A stretch of 64,000 nucleotides of DNA from Echinicola vietnamensis DSM 17526 (GCF_000325705.1 NC_019904.1:3784001-3848000), one strand, 5' to 3'. Counted from the stretch's first letter, positions 1 through 8,875 are shown. Made by a program: numbers and translations. Notes: a model not told the origin generated them from the letters alone.

Positions 1-219
1 CTCAACCGGACGGTTGATACTTGCATCCTGTGACAGCGCCAACATCAATGACTTTCCACTGTCCAGCACATAGATTTTCTGGCGTTGCTGCTCTGCGAAG
101 TGATAGGATTTCCATACGGTATATCCCACCACTCCAGTGCAGAGAACGGCAAATACGATTGCGTACAAGCGTATCTGGCGGAAGCTGTTTTCGATATTTC
201 TTAGCGTCTTAAATTCCAT
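1..219 (-). CDS. traK: Conjugative transfer protein TraK, N-terminal part (cut by window edge)
   Basis: The first 73 codons of a minus-strand gene run off the left edge. The protein starts MEFKTLRNIE and has one membrane segment at about residues 18-35 (YAIVFAVLCTGVVGYTVW), followed by a periplasmic stretch. That is the layout of Bacteroidota TraK, a VirB8-like bitopic inner-membrane component of the mating-pair apparatus. It follows traJ in the same direction with a gap of about 24 bp, as in CTnDOT-type operons. The start is the ATG at 217-219. The family call rests on the N-terminus and the operon position, because the rest is outside the window. Confidence 0.8.
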   Translation of the reverse strand, partial: MEFKTLRNIENSFRQIRLYAIVFAVLCTGVVGYTVWKSYHFAEQQRQKIYVLDSGKSLMLALSQDASINRPVE

Positions 220-243
220 TTTTTACGGATTAATCGTTTTACA

Positions 244-1236
244 TTATTTGAGTAGCTGACCGCCGATGTTTCCAGCTGCTGAACCTGCTCCGGCACTTGC
301 GACATTCCCTGCTTTCATTGCGGTCTGGTTTACGTTACGGGTAAAGTTTCCTGCGCCACCTGCCTGGATAATCCAACCTGTTACCGTCGGGATAGTGAAG
401 TATCCCACGATTCCGATAATCATAAAGATGATATAGACGGTATTGGAGGTGTCGGGAATGAATGTCGGGTCGGCAAGCTTTTCGATATCCTTTTCGACGA
501 TTAGGGATTGAATCTTGGAGAGCATGGCACTAAACAGGTCTGCAACGGGCAGCCATAGGTAGACACTGATGTACCTCGTAAGCCACTGCGTGAGCGTGGA
601 CTGAAAACCGTCCCATACGGAAATAGCAAAAGCTATGGGACCGAGTATGGACAGGACGATCAGAAAAAAAGTACGTATGGTATCGATTACCAATGCTGCC
701 GCTTGAAACAGAATTTCCAGCAGTTCCCGGAACCAGTTTTTGACTGCCTGTTCCATATTGTACATGCCCCGCTCGATGTACATGCCCGACATCGTCATTA
801 AATCGGATGGTGACCAGCCCAATTCGTCCAGTTTTTTATCAAACTCCTCATCAGATGCCAGATAAGCGGTTTCAGGATTTCTGAGCATCGCTTCCCGTTC
901 CAACAGGTCTTTTTTCTCCTGTAATTCGGTCATATCAAGCACTTGGTCTTCGAGGATAGTATGCGTACCCTGCACTACAGGGCTCAACACGGCATTGATG
1001 GTTCCCAGCACGATGGTCGGAAAAAACATAATGCAGATGCCCAAAGCAAAAGGACGGAGCAAAGGGTATATATCAATCGGCTCTGCCTGGCTCAATGCCT
1101 GCCATACCTTGATGGCCACATAGAATAAAGCCCCCAAACCTGCCAACCCTTTGGCTATTGCCGCCATATCGGCGGACAGGGGCAGCATCTCATCGTATAA
1201 TGAGCGCAGGACTTCGTGTAGATTACTAAACTCCAT
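244..1236 (-). CDS. traJ: Conjugative transfer protein TraJ
   Basis: A 330-residue polytopic inner-membrane protein of the CTnDOT TraJ family, functionally comparable to VirB6/TrbL in the mating channel. Several hydrophobic segments are visible (about residues 30-50, 65-85, 185-205, 215-240 and 270-300), separated by a charged loop at about 100-170. The tail is Gly/Ala-rich (AGNVASAGAGSAAGN), as is usual for the family. It lies 3 bp after the DUF4141 gene and 24 bp before traK, so it is co-transcribed. The length fits the family and the gene looks intact. Confidence 0.93.
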   Translation of the reverse strand: MEFSNLHEVLRSLYDEMLPLSADMAAIAKGLAGLGALFYVAIKVWQALSQAEPIDIYPLLRPFALGICIMFFPTIVLGTINAVLSPVVQGTHTILEDQVLDMTELQEKKDLLEREAMLRNPETAYLASDEEFDKKLDELGWSPSDLMTMSGMYIERGMYNMEQAVKNWFRELLEILFQAAALVIDTIRTFFLIVLSILGPIAFAISVWDGFQSTLTQWLTRYISVYLWLPVADLFSAMLSKIQSLIVEKDIEKLADPTFIPDTSNTVYIIFMIIGIVGYFTIPTVTGWIIQAGGAGNFTRNVNQTAMKAGNVASAGAGSAAGNIGGQLLK

Positions 1237-1239
1237 GGC

Positions 1240-1872
1240 TTACCAGTATTTTTGGTTAGCCGTTCCATAGAGTTCCAGCACCTGGTGGGTATTGTTCTGT
1301 TTTTTGGCTCTGAGATAACTTACGGAGATGTTCTTGGTGGTATAGTAGCGCACCAAACTGTGGTATTCCTTAACCTCTTTGTACACCCGGTCGATAATAT
1401 CCATCCGTTCCTTATCATTCAGCGACAGGCTTGTGGCACTTACGATCTGTTTGAGTTCCTTCAGCAGTTCAGTACTTTCATTAAGCAATGCGGAATAACC
1501 GTTGGATATGGCTGTTAATTCCTGTGCGGAAAAATTCGGGTCGTTCATCATCTTGCCGAAATTCTGTACATACATCTCGGACACGTCACCCACCAAGAGT
1601 ACCGTTTGCTGTACTTTTCGGGCATCTTTGACCAGGTTACTTACCGCTTTCAGCTTGTCGTAATATTCTTTACCCTGCTTATAGACCTTTTCAACTTCCT
1701 TGAAATTTTTCACCACATTACTTACCGTGGAGGAAGTCTGTACGATCTCATTCGCGCTGTTGAGAATACCCGAAGCCAGATTTGCCGGGTCGGTTACTAC
1801 AAACTGGGCTTTTGCGGACGGTGCTACGGCAAGCATGATTGCCGTACACACCAAATACATGATCTTCTTCAT
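1240..1872 (-). CDS. traI: Conjugative transfer protein TraI (DUF4141)
   Basis: A 210-residue exported protein with a clear signal peptide (MKKIMYLVCTAIMLAVAPSAKAQ). A long, mostly helical body rich in Lys, Glu and Val follows. This is the DUF4141 family, usually labelled TraI in Bacteroidota conjugative transposons and comparable in position to VirB5/TrbJ. It is expected in the periplasm as part of the secretion channel. It is preceded by traG (27-bp gap) and followed by traJ (3-bp gap). Confidence 0.9.
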   Translation of the reverse strand: MKKIMYLVCTAIMLAVAPSAKAQFVVTDPANLASGILNSANEIVQTSSTVSNVVKNFKEVEKVYKQGKEYYDKLKAVSNLVKDARKVQQTVLLVGDVSEMYVQNFGKMMNDPNFSAQELTAISNGYSALLNESTELLKELKQIVSATSLSLNDKERMDIIDRVYKEVKEYHSLVRYYTTKNISVSYLRAKKQNNTHQVLELYGTANQKYW

Positions 1873-1899
1873 TGTTTCTGATTTTTAAAATGTTAATGA

Positions 1900-4404
1900 C
1901 TATTGATTTACTTTATCCCGCCTTTGCATAGCGATGTGCTTAATAGCGAGTTCTACATTGCCATCCAGTTCGGAAGCAAGCTGCATCACTTCCATCTTTT
2001 CGGTTTCTTCCGTGGTATAAGCCAGATATTCTTCCAGACTAACCTCCGTGGCATAGACTGCGGAGTGCGTACCACCCAAGCCAATCCACACCTCTTTATA
2101 AAGCCGGCTTGGGTCATTATTCATGTTGATGGAAAGTACCTGTGCCTTTTCTTTATCCGTTAGCCCGAGCATGGTCTGGATATCGTCAAACTTGTTCATG
2201 TACTTGCGCTGGTCAAGCAGGATTTTGCAATCACTATTGTTGATGATACTCTCCTTGACGATGGGTGACTGGATGATGTCGTCCACTTCCTGCGTAACCA
2301 CGATGGCTTCACCAAAAAACTTTCTGACGGTCTTAAAAAGATACTTGATGTACTCTGCCATTCCCTCTTTTGCGATGGCTTTCCAGGCTTCCTCAATCAA
2401 AATGAGCTTTCGTATGCCTTTCAGCCTACGCATCTTGTTGATGAAAACCTCCATAATGATGATGGTCACAATGGGAAACAGGATTTTGTGATCCTTAATG
2501 GCATCAATTTCAAACACAATAAAGCGCTTGGAAAGCAGGTCGAGTTGCTTGTCGGAGTTGAGGAGGTAATCATACTCACCGCCTTTGTAGTAAGGTTCCA
2601 GTACGTTCAGGAAGCCGGCGACATCAAAATCCTTCTCCCTGACCTGTTTTTCCTCCAGTATCTTCCGGTAATCCCTTCGTACATATTCATAAAAACCATT
2701 GAAAGATGGATATTCATCACTTTGCCGGATTCGTTCGATATAACCGCTCACGGCATTGGACAGAGCTACCTCTTCGGAACGGGTTGGCGGCTCATCATCA
2801 CGTTTCCAAAGTGTCAGTATCAAAGTTTTGATACTTTCCCTTTTCTCAATGTCAAATACACCATCATCGGTATAGAAGGGATTAAAGGCAATGGGATTGT
2901 CTTCCGTATAGGTGAAATACACTCCGTCTTCGCCTTTGGTTTTCCCCTTGATGAGTTCACACAATCCCTGATAGGAATTACCGGTATCCACCAATAGCAC
3001 GTGAGCGCCTTGCTCGTAATATTGCCGTACCATGTGGTTGGTAAAAAAAGATTTCCCCGAGCCAGACGGACCAAGAATAAACTTGTTCCGGTTCGTGATG
3101 ATGCCACGTTTCATGGGCAAATCCGAAATATCCAAATGGAGGGGTTTTCCGGTCAGGCGGTCAGCCATTTTGATACCGAATGGCGAGGGTGAACTTTGGT
3201 AATTGGTTTCTTCGGTGAAGAAACACAAAGCAGGCTCGATGAAAGTGTAAAAGCTTTCTTCACTCGGAAAATCGCCTGCATTGCCCGGCATTCCTGCCCA
3301 AAACAAGGTAGCGACGTCCGTGGTGTTGTGCCGCGGCTTACATTCCATTAATGCCAATGCGCTACCGCAATCGTTCTTGAGCTGCTTCAATTCGCCAGGG
3401 TCGTCCGACCAGGCCATCACATTGAAGTGCGCCCGGATAGATGATAGCCCGAAGCTGTGGGCTTCGTTCAGGTAGCGCTCAATCCATTCTTTGTTGATCT
3501 GATTGGCACGGCTGTACCGAGCCAGCGAGTGCATATTCCTTGCGGACTTTTCAAACTTTTGCAGGTTGTCTTCGCTGTTGTCCAAAAACAGGTACTGGTT
3601 GTAAATGTGATTGCAGCTAAGCAGTAATCCCACGGGAGCAGCAAAAGACAACTGACAGTCACTACGGTCAGTGGATAATTTTTCATATCGGGTATCCGCC
3701 GATACCGTTGGTGGAAGGTCGTCTGTATCGGAAAGCGTATGCAGGCACAATCTTTTGTTACCGACACGGACTTCTTCACTTCCCAATGCAATATCCTGCA
3801 TGGGTGTACCGGCTTCCTTTGATAATGTAAGGTACTGTTCCAGCAATCCCTGTTTTTGATCGGTACCAACGATATCTTCTTCACTTAGCCGTTGCAAGCT
3901 TATAAAGCCACTATCGTTCACGATACGCTCAAACTGTGTCACGGCTTCCATGAATCGGTGTACCGTTTCCTTATTTCTGATTTCCTTTGGGATCAGTGTG
4001 CCTTTGCAAAGCGAAGAGAAATTGCTCTGCATCCGCATACGCTCTTTAGTGGTCTTGGTCAGGAACAGGTAGCAATAATGATTCAGGAACGGACGCTCAT
4101 TGAAATGACGTTGGTAGGATTTGCCTAAAAAGCTAAAACCATCCTTATCCAAATCGGGATTATAACTTTCCTTGATGTACCAGTCCTGTTTGTGAACGAC
4201 TGTAAAATCCGATAAGGTCTTGATGGCCTTGTGCCAGGTGGAATGAACGGCCTCGTATTCCGCAGAAGCTACGGTAAACAATTCCGGCAATCGCACCTCA
4301 AAACAGGCAGTGATATCCGCATCCTTTGAAAGGATGCAATTATTCTCTACTGCCAGTAAAGGGAACTTGCTTTCCAGTGTGGAGGTCTTTGCTACATTTC
4401 TCAT
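1900..4404 (-). CDS. traG: TraG-family conjugation ATPase (VirB4-like)
   Basis: An 834-residue cytoplasmic ATPase that powers assembly of, or transport through, the type IV secretion channel. The N-terminal half (about 1-420) is the TraG/CagE-type domain. A Walker A motif, GPSGSGKS, stands at about 445-452 and a Walker B-like LILIEEAW near 660, with the RecA-like fold between and after them. The length is normal for the Bacteroides TraG family. The start codon overlaps the stop of traF by 4 bp (ATGA), which indicates translational coupling. The gene is intact. Confidence 0.95.
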   Translation of the reverse strand: MRNVAKTSTLESKFPLLAVENNCILSKDADITACFEVRLPELFTVASAEYEAVHSTWHKAIKTLSDFTVVHKQDWYIKESYNPDLDKDGFSFLGKSYQRHFNERPFLNHYCYLFLTKTTKERMRMQSNFSSLCKGTLIPKEIRNKETVHRFMEAVTQFERIVNDSGFISLQRLSEEDIVGTDQKQGLLEQYLTLSKEAGTPMQDIALGSEEVRVGNKRLCLHTLSDTDDLPPTVSADTRYEKLSTDRSDCQLSFAAPVGLLLSCNHIYNQYLFLDNSEDNLQKFEKSARNMHSLARYSRANQINKEWIERYLNEAHSFGLSSIRAHFNVMAWSDDPGELKQLKNDCGSALALMECKPRHNTTDVATLFWAGMPGNAGDFPSEESFYTFIEPALCFFTEETNYQSSPSPFGIKMADRLTGKPLHLDISDLPMKRGIITNRNKFILGPSGSGKSFFTNHMVRQYYEQGAHVLLVDTGNSYQGLCELIKGKTKGEDGVYFTYTEDNPIAFNPFYTDDGVFDIEKRESIKTLILTLWKRDDEPPTRSEEVALSNAVSGYIERIRQSDEYPSFNGFYEYVRRDYRKILEEKQVREKDFDVAGFLNVLEPYYKGGEYDYLLNSDKQLDLLSKRFIVFEIDAIKDHKILFPIVTIIIMEVFINKMRRLKGIRKLILIEEAWKAIAKEGMAEYIKYLFKTVRKFFGEAIVVTQEVDDIIQSPIVKESIINNSDCKILLDQRKYMNKFDDIQTMLGLTDKEKAQVLSINMNNDPSRLYKEVWIGLGGTHSAVYATEVSLEEYLAYTTEETEKMEVMQLASELDGNVELAIKHIAMQRRDKVNQ

Positions 4405-4733
4405 ACGGCACCGGATTTAAGGGGAAACTTTAAATAGCGGCGTACAGGCTTGCGGCAGACGATGTATCGGGGATGCCGTTTGTTGGCTGCTATCTTCATC
4501 AGTCCGTGTTCGCCATATTTTCTGTTCAGTAAAAAGGTCTGCCACACGATCAGCGAAGCACCGCCCGCTCCAAGAAACAGGCAGATATAAGAGTTTACGC
4601 CCGCCATGTACAGGATCATCACCAGGATAAGTATGCCGAGCAGTCCACCGGCAAAGATGAACAGGTACTGAGCCTTCAATCCCTTAAACTCTACTGTTCT
4701 CCCAATGCCCTTATTGATGTTGTAAGTACTCAT
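4401..4733 (-). CDS. traF: Conjugative transfer protein TraF (DUF4133)
   Basis: A 110-residue membrane protein starting MSTYNINKGIGRTVEFKGLK, the typical DUF4133/TraF opening, with two adjacent hydrophobic segments at about 24-65. It is comparable to VirB3, the small inner-membrane partner of the VirB4-type ATPase encoded just downstream. A longer reading frame extends upstream into the traE 3' region, but the family start is the ATG at 4731-4733, only 11 bp after the traE stop. Its end overlaps the traG start. Confidence 0.92.
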   Translation of the reverse strand: MSTYNINKGIGRTVEFKGLKAQYLFIFAGGLLGILILVMILYMAGVNSYICLFLGAGGASLIVWQTFLLNRKYGEHGLMKIAANKRHPRYIVCRKPVRRYLKFPLKSGAV

Positions 4734-4744
4734 AAGGCAAGGGA

Positions 4745-5053
4745 TTAAAGGAAGAATGAACGCAGGATGGTAGCCGCAACAATGAGAAAAATACAGGCTC
4801 CAAACCACGAAGCCGCCGTCTTGCTCGTGTCGGGATCTCCGCTGCTGAACTTGTTGTACACCTTAACACCACCGATTAACCCAACGACCGCACCAATGGC
4901 GTAGATAAGCTGTGTGGCCGGATCGAAATAGGATGTTACCATTTGGGTGGCTTCATTGATCCCGGCCGAACCGTTGCCCTGCTGGGCAAACGCACTAAAG
5001 CCTGACAGCACTGCTACCGCTGCCAAAAGCGCTTTTTTGCTTTGTTTTTCCAT
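4745..5053 (-). CDS. traE: Conjugative transfer protein TraE (DUF4134)
   Basis: A 102-residue membrane protein with a signal-like first segment (ALLAAVAVLSGFSAFAQQ). Two further hydrophobic helices flank the conserved stretch YNKFSSGDPDTSKTAASWFG, which is characteristic of DUF4134/TraE. It occupies the VirB2-like pilin position. It is the first gene of the traE-F-G-I-J-K operon. The phased GCCA array and -7-like box at 5108-5183 lie 55-130 bp upstream. Confidence 0.93.
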   Translation of the reverse strand: MEKQSKKALLAAVAVLSGFSAFAQQGNGSAGINEATQMVTSYFDPATQLIYAIGAVVGLIGGVKVYNKFSSGDPDTSKTAASWFGACIFLIVAATILRSFFL

Positions 5054-5107
5054 AATTGAAACACTTTAATTTGTTGCTTTCGACCCGCGCCTTGCGGGCT
5101 TTCGGGA

Positions 5108-5183
5108 CAAAGGTGTTTCAAAAAGGGAGGAGGTATAACTAAGTGGCAGTGAGAGGAATTACTTGGCGGTGAGTGGCGGTATG
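5108..5183 (-). promoter_or_regulatory. Putative activator array plus -7 box of the traE operon
   Basis: On the + strand TGGC occurs at 5144, 5164 and 5174, all in one 10-bp phase; the 5154 slot is degenerate. Read along traE this is GCCA repeated every 10 bp. Exactly 28 nt after the proximal GCCA comes CACCTTTG (5108-5115), a 7/8 match to the Bacteroidota -7 consensus TAnnTTTG. The same arrangement recurs before mobC, DUF1896 and DUF3945. Function is inferred from this recurrence. Confidence 0.6.
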
Positions 5184-5275
5184 TCTCAGATTTAAAAGGG
5201 AATTGCAGTTTGTCTATACATTCTATTGGTGGATAGTTGCTATTTTAGCATAAACAAAAATCATCCAAATAATTA

Positions 5276-6077
5276 ATGAAATTATCAGAGTTAACAATAG
5301 ATAGCATAAAGGAATTTATTTCGGGGGATAACCAGTTGACGCCTTATCTTACAGGCCCAGAAATTTTAAAACTCTTTAACCGGATTGGTTTTAAAGATGT
5401 TTATAAGTACAGAGATGGAGGAATGCCAAATGGTCTTAGTCGAAACGCTTATGTTTTGGAGAAACTCATTGAAATAAATGGAAGAAAGGAAATGGTAGCA
5501 CTAATGCAAATGATCTTTGATCCAAGACATTTTGCGGGGGATACAAGTAAGGATATCGCAAAAGCTGTTGAACAAATTAATCCACTCTTGCAACAAGATG
5601 GCTATAGACTTGATGAATTTAATGGACAATACAAAATAATAGGTGCCGACTTACCGGATAACATTGAGGTTGAAGTACATTTTGAAGACATCGAAGCACA
5701 AATTGTCGAACAAATCCAAAACGCCAAATTCTCAATCTGGATAGCGGTTGCTTGGTTCACCAACAAAACCCTTATGAGGGAGATTTATAACAAAAAACTT
5801 GAAGGGGTCAGTGTCCGCATTGTAGTCTTAGATGATGAAATAAACTCAAAATACGGGTTTGAGTTTGAAAAATATTTTGAAGCTAAAAGAGTTCCAAAAA
5901 GTGGGAAATATGAAAATATAATGCATCACAAATTCTGTATTATCGACTTAAAAACGGTTATTCATGGTTCTTATAACTGGACAACAAAAGCCAATTGGAA
6001 TAGGGAGACTGTTAGTCGAAAACAGTCGTGAATTAGCAGAAAAATATGCTTCCGAATTTATTCAACTTATTAAATAG
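5276..6077 (+). pseudogene. Phospholipase-D-type nuclease-like protein, frameshifted near its end
   Basis: The open frame gives 251 residues and stops at 6031. The C-terminal half is a PLD fold with one HKD motif, HHKFCIID, at about residues 217-224, followed by GSYNWT. This is typical of PLD-like nucleases that work as dimers. The N-terminal ~110 residues (LTGPEILKLFNRIGF, then SRNAYVLEKL and MIFDPRHF) resemble AbiJ-type N-terminal domains of abortive-infection proteins, though this is only a visual resemblance. After ...NRETV, one extra base shifts the frame. Removing it continues VENSRELAEKYASEFIQLIK to a stop at 6075-6077, the usual ending of this family. The gene is convergent with the CBASS operon. 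Confidence 0.7.
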
Positions 6078-6117
6078 GTTGCTTAAAAGCAAGCTAATGA
6101 GCGACAAATGGTTGTCT

Positions 6118-6143
6118 CCCGAGTGGGGCAAATAGAACTCGGG
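6118..6143 (+). terminator. Possible terminator between PLD gene and CBASS operon
   Basis: CCCGAGT (6118-6124) pairs with ACTCGGG (6137-6143) across a 12-nt loop. A run of eight T follows about 14 nt further on. It lies between two convergent genes. The late T-tract makes the call weak. Confidence 0.35.
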
Positions 6144-6166
6144 GTGTAATCTGCTTTTTTTTCATT

Positions 6167-6589
6167 TCAATTCGGATGCTCACCGCCTCCCAGCCAATCA
6201 CCAGTTGTGTGCCATAGCTCATAGTAATATAACCACAAGGCCGTCCAGGGAATAATTGTATCCGCCAAAAAATCAGATTTCTTGAACTCATTATATTTCG
6301 GTCTATATAAACATAGATTCCCAGATGAATACAAATGAGGTACCTTTTCCCCATTTGCATTCAGTTCCAATTTTGGTGAAACGATGGTTATGTTTGGCAT
6401 GTCTGAAAGCTTATATTTTAAGACAAATTCATATAAACAACTTCGGGCACTGGGCCGCAGAGCTCCTTCCACTTTCATAGAGCTTGGAGAGGTAAACTTG
6501 GTCGCAAATTGCGGAAATTTCGTCTTCATATAAGCTATCTGTTCCGATAGTTTTTTCTCTCTGATCCTTGACGTGTAACTAGCTCTCAT
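6167..6589 (-). CDS. CBASS-associated stand-alone E2-like protein
   Basis: A 140-residue protein resembling prokaryotic E2 (ubiquitin-conjugating-like) domains of CBASS. The visible signature is VPHLYSSGNLCLY at about 83-95, where C93 is the probable catalytic cysteine, then DTIIPWTALWLYYYE and the ending TGDWLGGGEHP. No E1 or JAB domain is fused or adjacent, which matches the short form of type II CBASS that carries only an E2-like protein. In that family the E2 acts on the C-terminus of the cyclase. Its start overlaps the CD-NTase stop by 4 bp and it is the last gene of the operon. The E2 assignment is from motif reading, not a profile search. Confidence 0.8.
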   Translation of the reverse strand: MRASYTSRIREKKLSEQIAYMKTKFPQFATKFTSPSSMKVEGALRPSARSCLYEFVLKYKLSDMPNITIVSPKLELNANGEKVPHLYSSGNLCLYRPKYNEFKKSDFLADTIIPWTALWLYYYELWHTTGDWLGGGEHPN

Positions 6590-7713
6590 TCGCCGAAAAA
6601 AGTGTTATTCTTAATCGGGATACTGCCCAGTGAGCTGGTCGAGGCCAATACCCCAGTACCTGTTGCTACCCCAAGTGCATTACTTTTTCGAGATCTTTCA
6701 ATCTCCATCGCTTGACTACCTTGCGCTTTCACGAACAGATCATCACCAAACAGGCCTTTCATAATCCGACTTTCTTCAATGATGCCGTTATCCTTCTTCA
6801 ATTTTTGCCATTCACTATGTAAATGAAATGAAAACCGTTTAAATGCTTCGTAATATTCAGGCTCCTTATCCCATTTATCGGTAAAGTCTTCATCTGCATT
6901 CACCGGATTGAGTATTTTAAGTCTCCCATAGGACTGCCCAATGCTATTTTGGATCGTAGAAACAATATTATCAACGGTGTTAAAAATACTGTCTTCGCCT
7001 TGATAAAATTGGCCGGCTATCGTTGTCAGGATCACGCTTGATGTTTTGTAGCTGTCATCCTTTTGGAAATAGATATCTCGGTAGCGCTTAATTAACTGTA
7101 CTCCGCGCTGCAATGGCTTTTTCTTACTGAAATCGTCAACAGGCAGATTTTCGGCTCTAAGTGCCTTCTCAAGCAGGCTTTCCTTAACAAGATTTGATTG
7201 CGCTATAAACCAGTCAGCATAACCTCGCGGATTGCTACTGACCCAGCTTCCTAATTCACGGTCAGGAACCATGATACGATTTCTATCATATTCAACTTCC
7301 TGAACCCCTGGCAAAATATCCATGTGATAATCCCCTGCATATTTTAAACGGATACATCGGTTTTTGGCTTCTAACATATCCCTATACAATCCATGCTCAT
7401 TTAATCGTCGCCTCAGTTCATTGTATATCCTTTCAGGACTATGTGGGGTTCCGTATTTCAGGTGTATTGCAATATCCAAATCAAACTCTTCTCTTCCGAA
7501 AGGCTTGACAGTTGTCATTATTCGAACAGACCCATGAGGATACACATCATACTTGTATGGCTTGAAGAATTTTTCATCCGCTTCAATCCACTCTTTCACG
7601 GCCTCGTAACTACTTTTCATACGATCACGCCGTGTCTTGTCCAGTTGAACCTCTTCTGCCATCCTATCGAGCAGATCATCAATTTGTGTAGCTTTCTTTC
7701 CTAATAGTATCAT
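6586..7713 (-). CDS. CD-NTase (cGAS/DncV-like nucleotidyltransferase) of a CBASS system
   Basis: A 375-residue SMODS-type nucleotidyltransferase. The catalytic core is visible: GS at 61-62 in PHGSVRIMTTVKPF, the metal-binding pair D78/D80 in EEFDLDIAI, and the third acidic residue D132 in YHMDILPG. It should synthesise a cyclic oligonucleotide messenger on phage infection, activating the membrane effector encoded just upstream. The product and clade cannot be set by eye. Overlaps of 4 bp with both neighbours (7710-7713 and 6586-6589) show tight coupling. The C-terminus (about 335-375) is Ser/Thr/Gly-rich and flexible, plausible as the segment handled by the E2 partner. Confidence 0.93.
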   Translation of the reverse strand: MILLGKKATQIDDLLDRMAEEVQLDKTRRDRMKSSYEAVKEWIEADEKFFKPYKYDVYPHGSVRIMTTVKPFGREEFDLDIAIHLKYGTPHSPERIYNELRRRLNEHGLYRDMLEAKNRCIRLKYAGDYHMDILPGVQEVEYDRNRIMVPDRELGSWVSSNPRGYADWFIAQSNLVKESLLEKALRAENLPVDDFSKKKPLQRGVQLIKRYRDIYFQKDDSYKTSSVILTTIAGQFYQGEDSIFNTVDNIVSTIQNSIGQSYGRLKILNPVNADEDFTDKWDKEPEYYEAFKRFSFHLHSEWQKLKKDNGIIEESRIMKGLFGDDLFVKAQGSQAMEIERSRKSNALGVATGTGVLASTSSLGSIPIKNNTFFGE

Positions 7714-8513
7714 TTTGGTAAAATTTTAAATGTGTGTGGCAAAATCCTTTCACCATTTATGGTTGACCCGTTCCGGATCTCATTTGGCGTAGCAAAGTAA
7801 ACCTCGTCCCTTTTGCTTATCAGGGCATTGATAGATTGCTTTTGGGCATCATTTTCAGTCCTCAATTCAAAGATGTCTGCATATCGTAATTCATCGATAG
7901 GGTATGCCGGTGATTTTAAAACGCCTTCGATGTGTTTCCCTATAAACACGTATTTAATGTGCTTGAAAATATCACCAGGTAATATGTTGGCATCGATCAG
8001 CTCTTCACGGAATTCTCTGGTTGGATCCATTTCACGGTTTTTTCTGCTTTCAAACCATTTCAGGAAATCAATTAGATTTTTCCTCCTTTTAACAATAATC
8101 CGTAAATCGTTTTCGGTATCCTCGTCTCTCGGTACGTGATTGCAGGGCTCAACACCCAGCCGATCGAACAATTCCCTGTTTTCTTCCTTCAAATATTTGT
8201 ATGCACCTCCAACCGGTTGGTAGCCGGGATTGTCATTCTTGTGCCTCTTGATTAATAGGTATCTGCCATTCACTTCAATTCTAAACAAATAAGCGACCGT
8301 GACCCTGACTGGTTGATTACGTTTTATAATCAATGTCTTAAATAGCCTCCATTTTTTTCGGTTCTCCAACAAGAATACACAGAACTCTACCATGCCACCG
8401 ACTACGAGACCTAAAGAGATCTTAAACACTGTGCCTTTTGGTTCGTCCCCTGCCAGAAAAAAGCAGGAGAGGAACCCTAAAAGGCCGATAACCAAACTTA
8501 CTTTTCCTTTCAT
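7710..8513 (-). CDS. CBASS effector: two-TM protein with SMODS-associated NUDIX domain
   Basis: A 267-residue protein with two membrane helices at about 6-22 and 30-50, then a cytosolic NUDIX-like domain. The NUDIX parts seen are the glycine-rich strand NPGYQPVGGAYKY (95-107) and the helix REFREELIDA (166-175), matching REUXEE. About 60 residues lie between them, far more than in a standard Nudix box, as in SMODS-associated NUDIX proteins. It is probably the membrane-acting effector or messenger sensor of the CBASS operon. It starts 3 bp after the DUF2188 gene and overlaps the cyclase by 4 bp. Whether the NUDIX domain hydrolyses or only binds the messenger cannot be told from the sequence. 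Confidence 0.85.
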   Translation of the reverse strand: MKGKVSLVIGLLGFLSCFFLAGDEPKGTVFKISLGLVVGGMVEFCVFLLENRKKWRLFKTLIIKRNQPVRVTVAYLFRIEVNGRYLLIKRHKNDNPGYQPVGGAYKYLKEENRELFDRLGVEPCNHVPRDEDTENDLRIIVKRRKNLIDFLKWFESRKNREMDPTREFREELIDANILPGDIFKHIKYVFIGKHIEGVLKSPAYPIDELRYADIFELRTENDAQKQSINALISKRDEVYFATPNEIRNGSTINGERILPHTFKILPK

Positions 8514-8516
8514 CGA

Positions 8517-8750
8517 CTAATGCTTTGTGTCTTTTGGAGGGTGAGGATCGTTGCCGTAGGAATCCTTATCCCGGATTGTACCATTCGGTCTATGGATAAC
8601 AACTTCTGATTGCTGATTGATAGCAATTTCCCGTGCTATCTTAATTGCTTCTTTCTGGGTTCCTACAATTTTTGTAGCCTTTTCGTTTCCGGCACCTTTG
8701 ACTGCCCAATTGTCGCCCCTCGGCACCACATGTTGATTTTTTTTAGCCAT
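8517..8750 (-). CDS. Small DUF2188-type protein, first gene of the CBASS operon
   Basis: A 77-residue basic protein with the DUF2188 pattern: HVVPRGDNWAVKGAGNEKA, then an alpha-helical KEAIKIAREIA and HRPNGTIRDKDSYGNDPHPP. DUF2188 proteins are small and have no well-defined role; many sit in defence or mobile loci. Here it is the promoter-proximal gene, 3 bp before the 2TM-NUDIX effector, so it is probably translated with the system. It could be an accessory or control subunit; no known function is claimed. The divergent sigma-like gene begins 166 bp away. Confidence 0.75.
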   Translation of the reverse strand: MAKKNQHVVPRGDNWAVKGAGNEKATKIVGTQKEAIKIAREIAINQQSEVVIHRPNGTIRDKDSYGNDPHPPKDTKH

Positions 8751-8836
8751 GTCTTTATTATTTGTTAATTTTTAATATTCTTCGTCCCCTTCTTTAATGG
8801 GAGCCTTTATATATACATGCTGATGTTTTTCAATTT

Positions 8837-8875
8837 TTTGCCACGACCAAGAATTTTTTTTTTACGAGTGGCAAA
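8837..8875. promoter_or_regulatory. Dyad operator candidate between CBASS and the sigma/ImmA operon
   Basis: TTTGCCAC (8837-8844) and GTGGCAAA (8868-8875) are perfect inverted 8-mers separated by 23 bp that include a T-tract. They lie about 40 bp before the sigma-like start and about 90 bp before the DUF2188 start. That is the right place for one protein to control both divergent operons. No clear TAnnTTTG promoter was found on either side. Confidence 0.5.

Noticed and set aside
2488..2997. Long antisense open frames inside traG and inside the methylase-helicase
   Set aside because: They lie wholly opposite well-conserved coding sequence and have no family features of their own.
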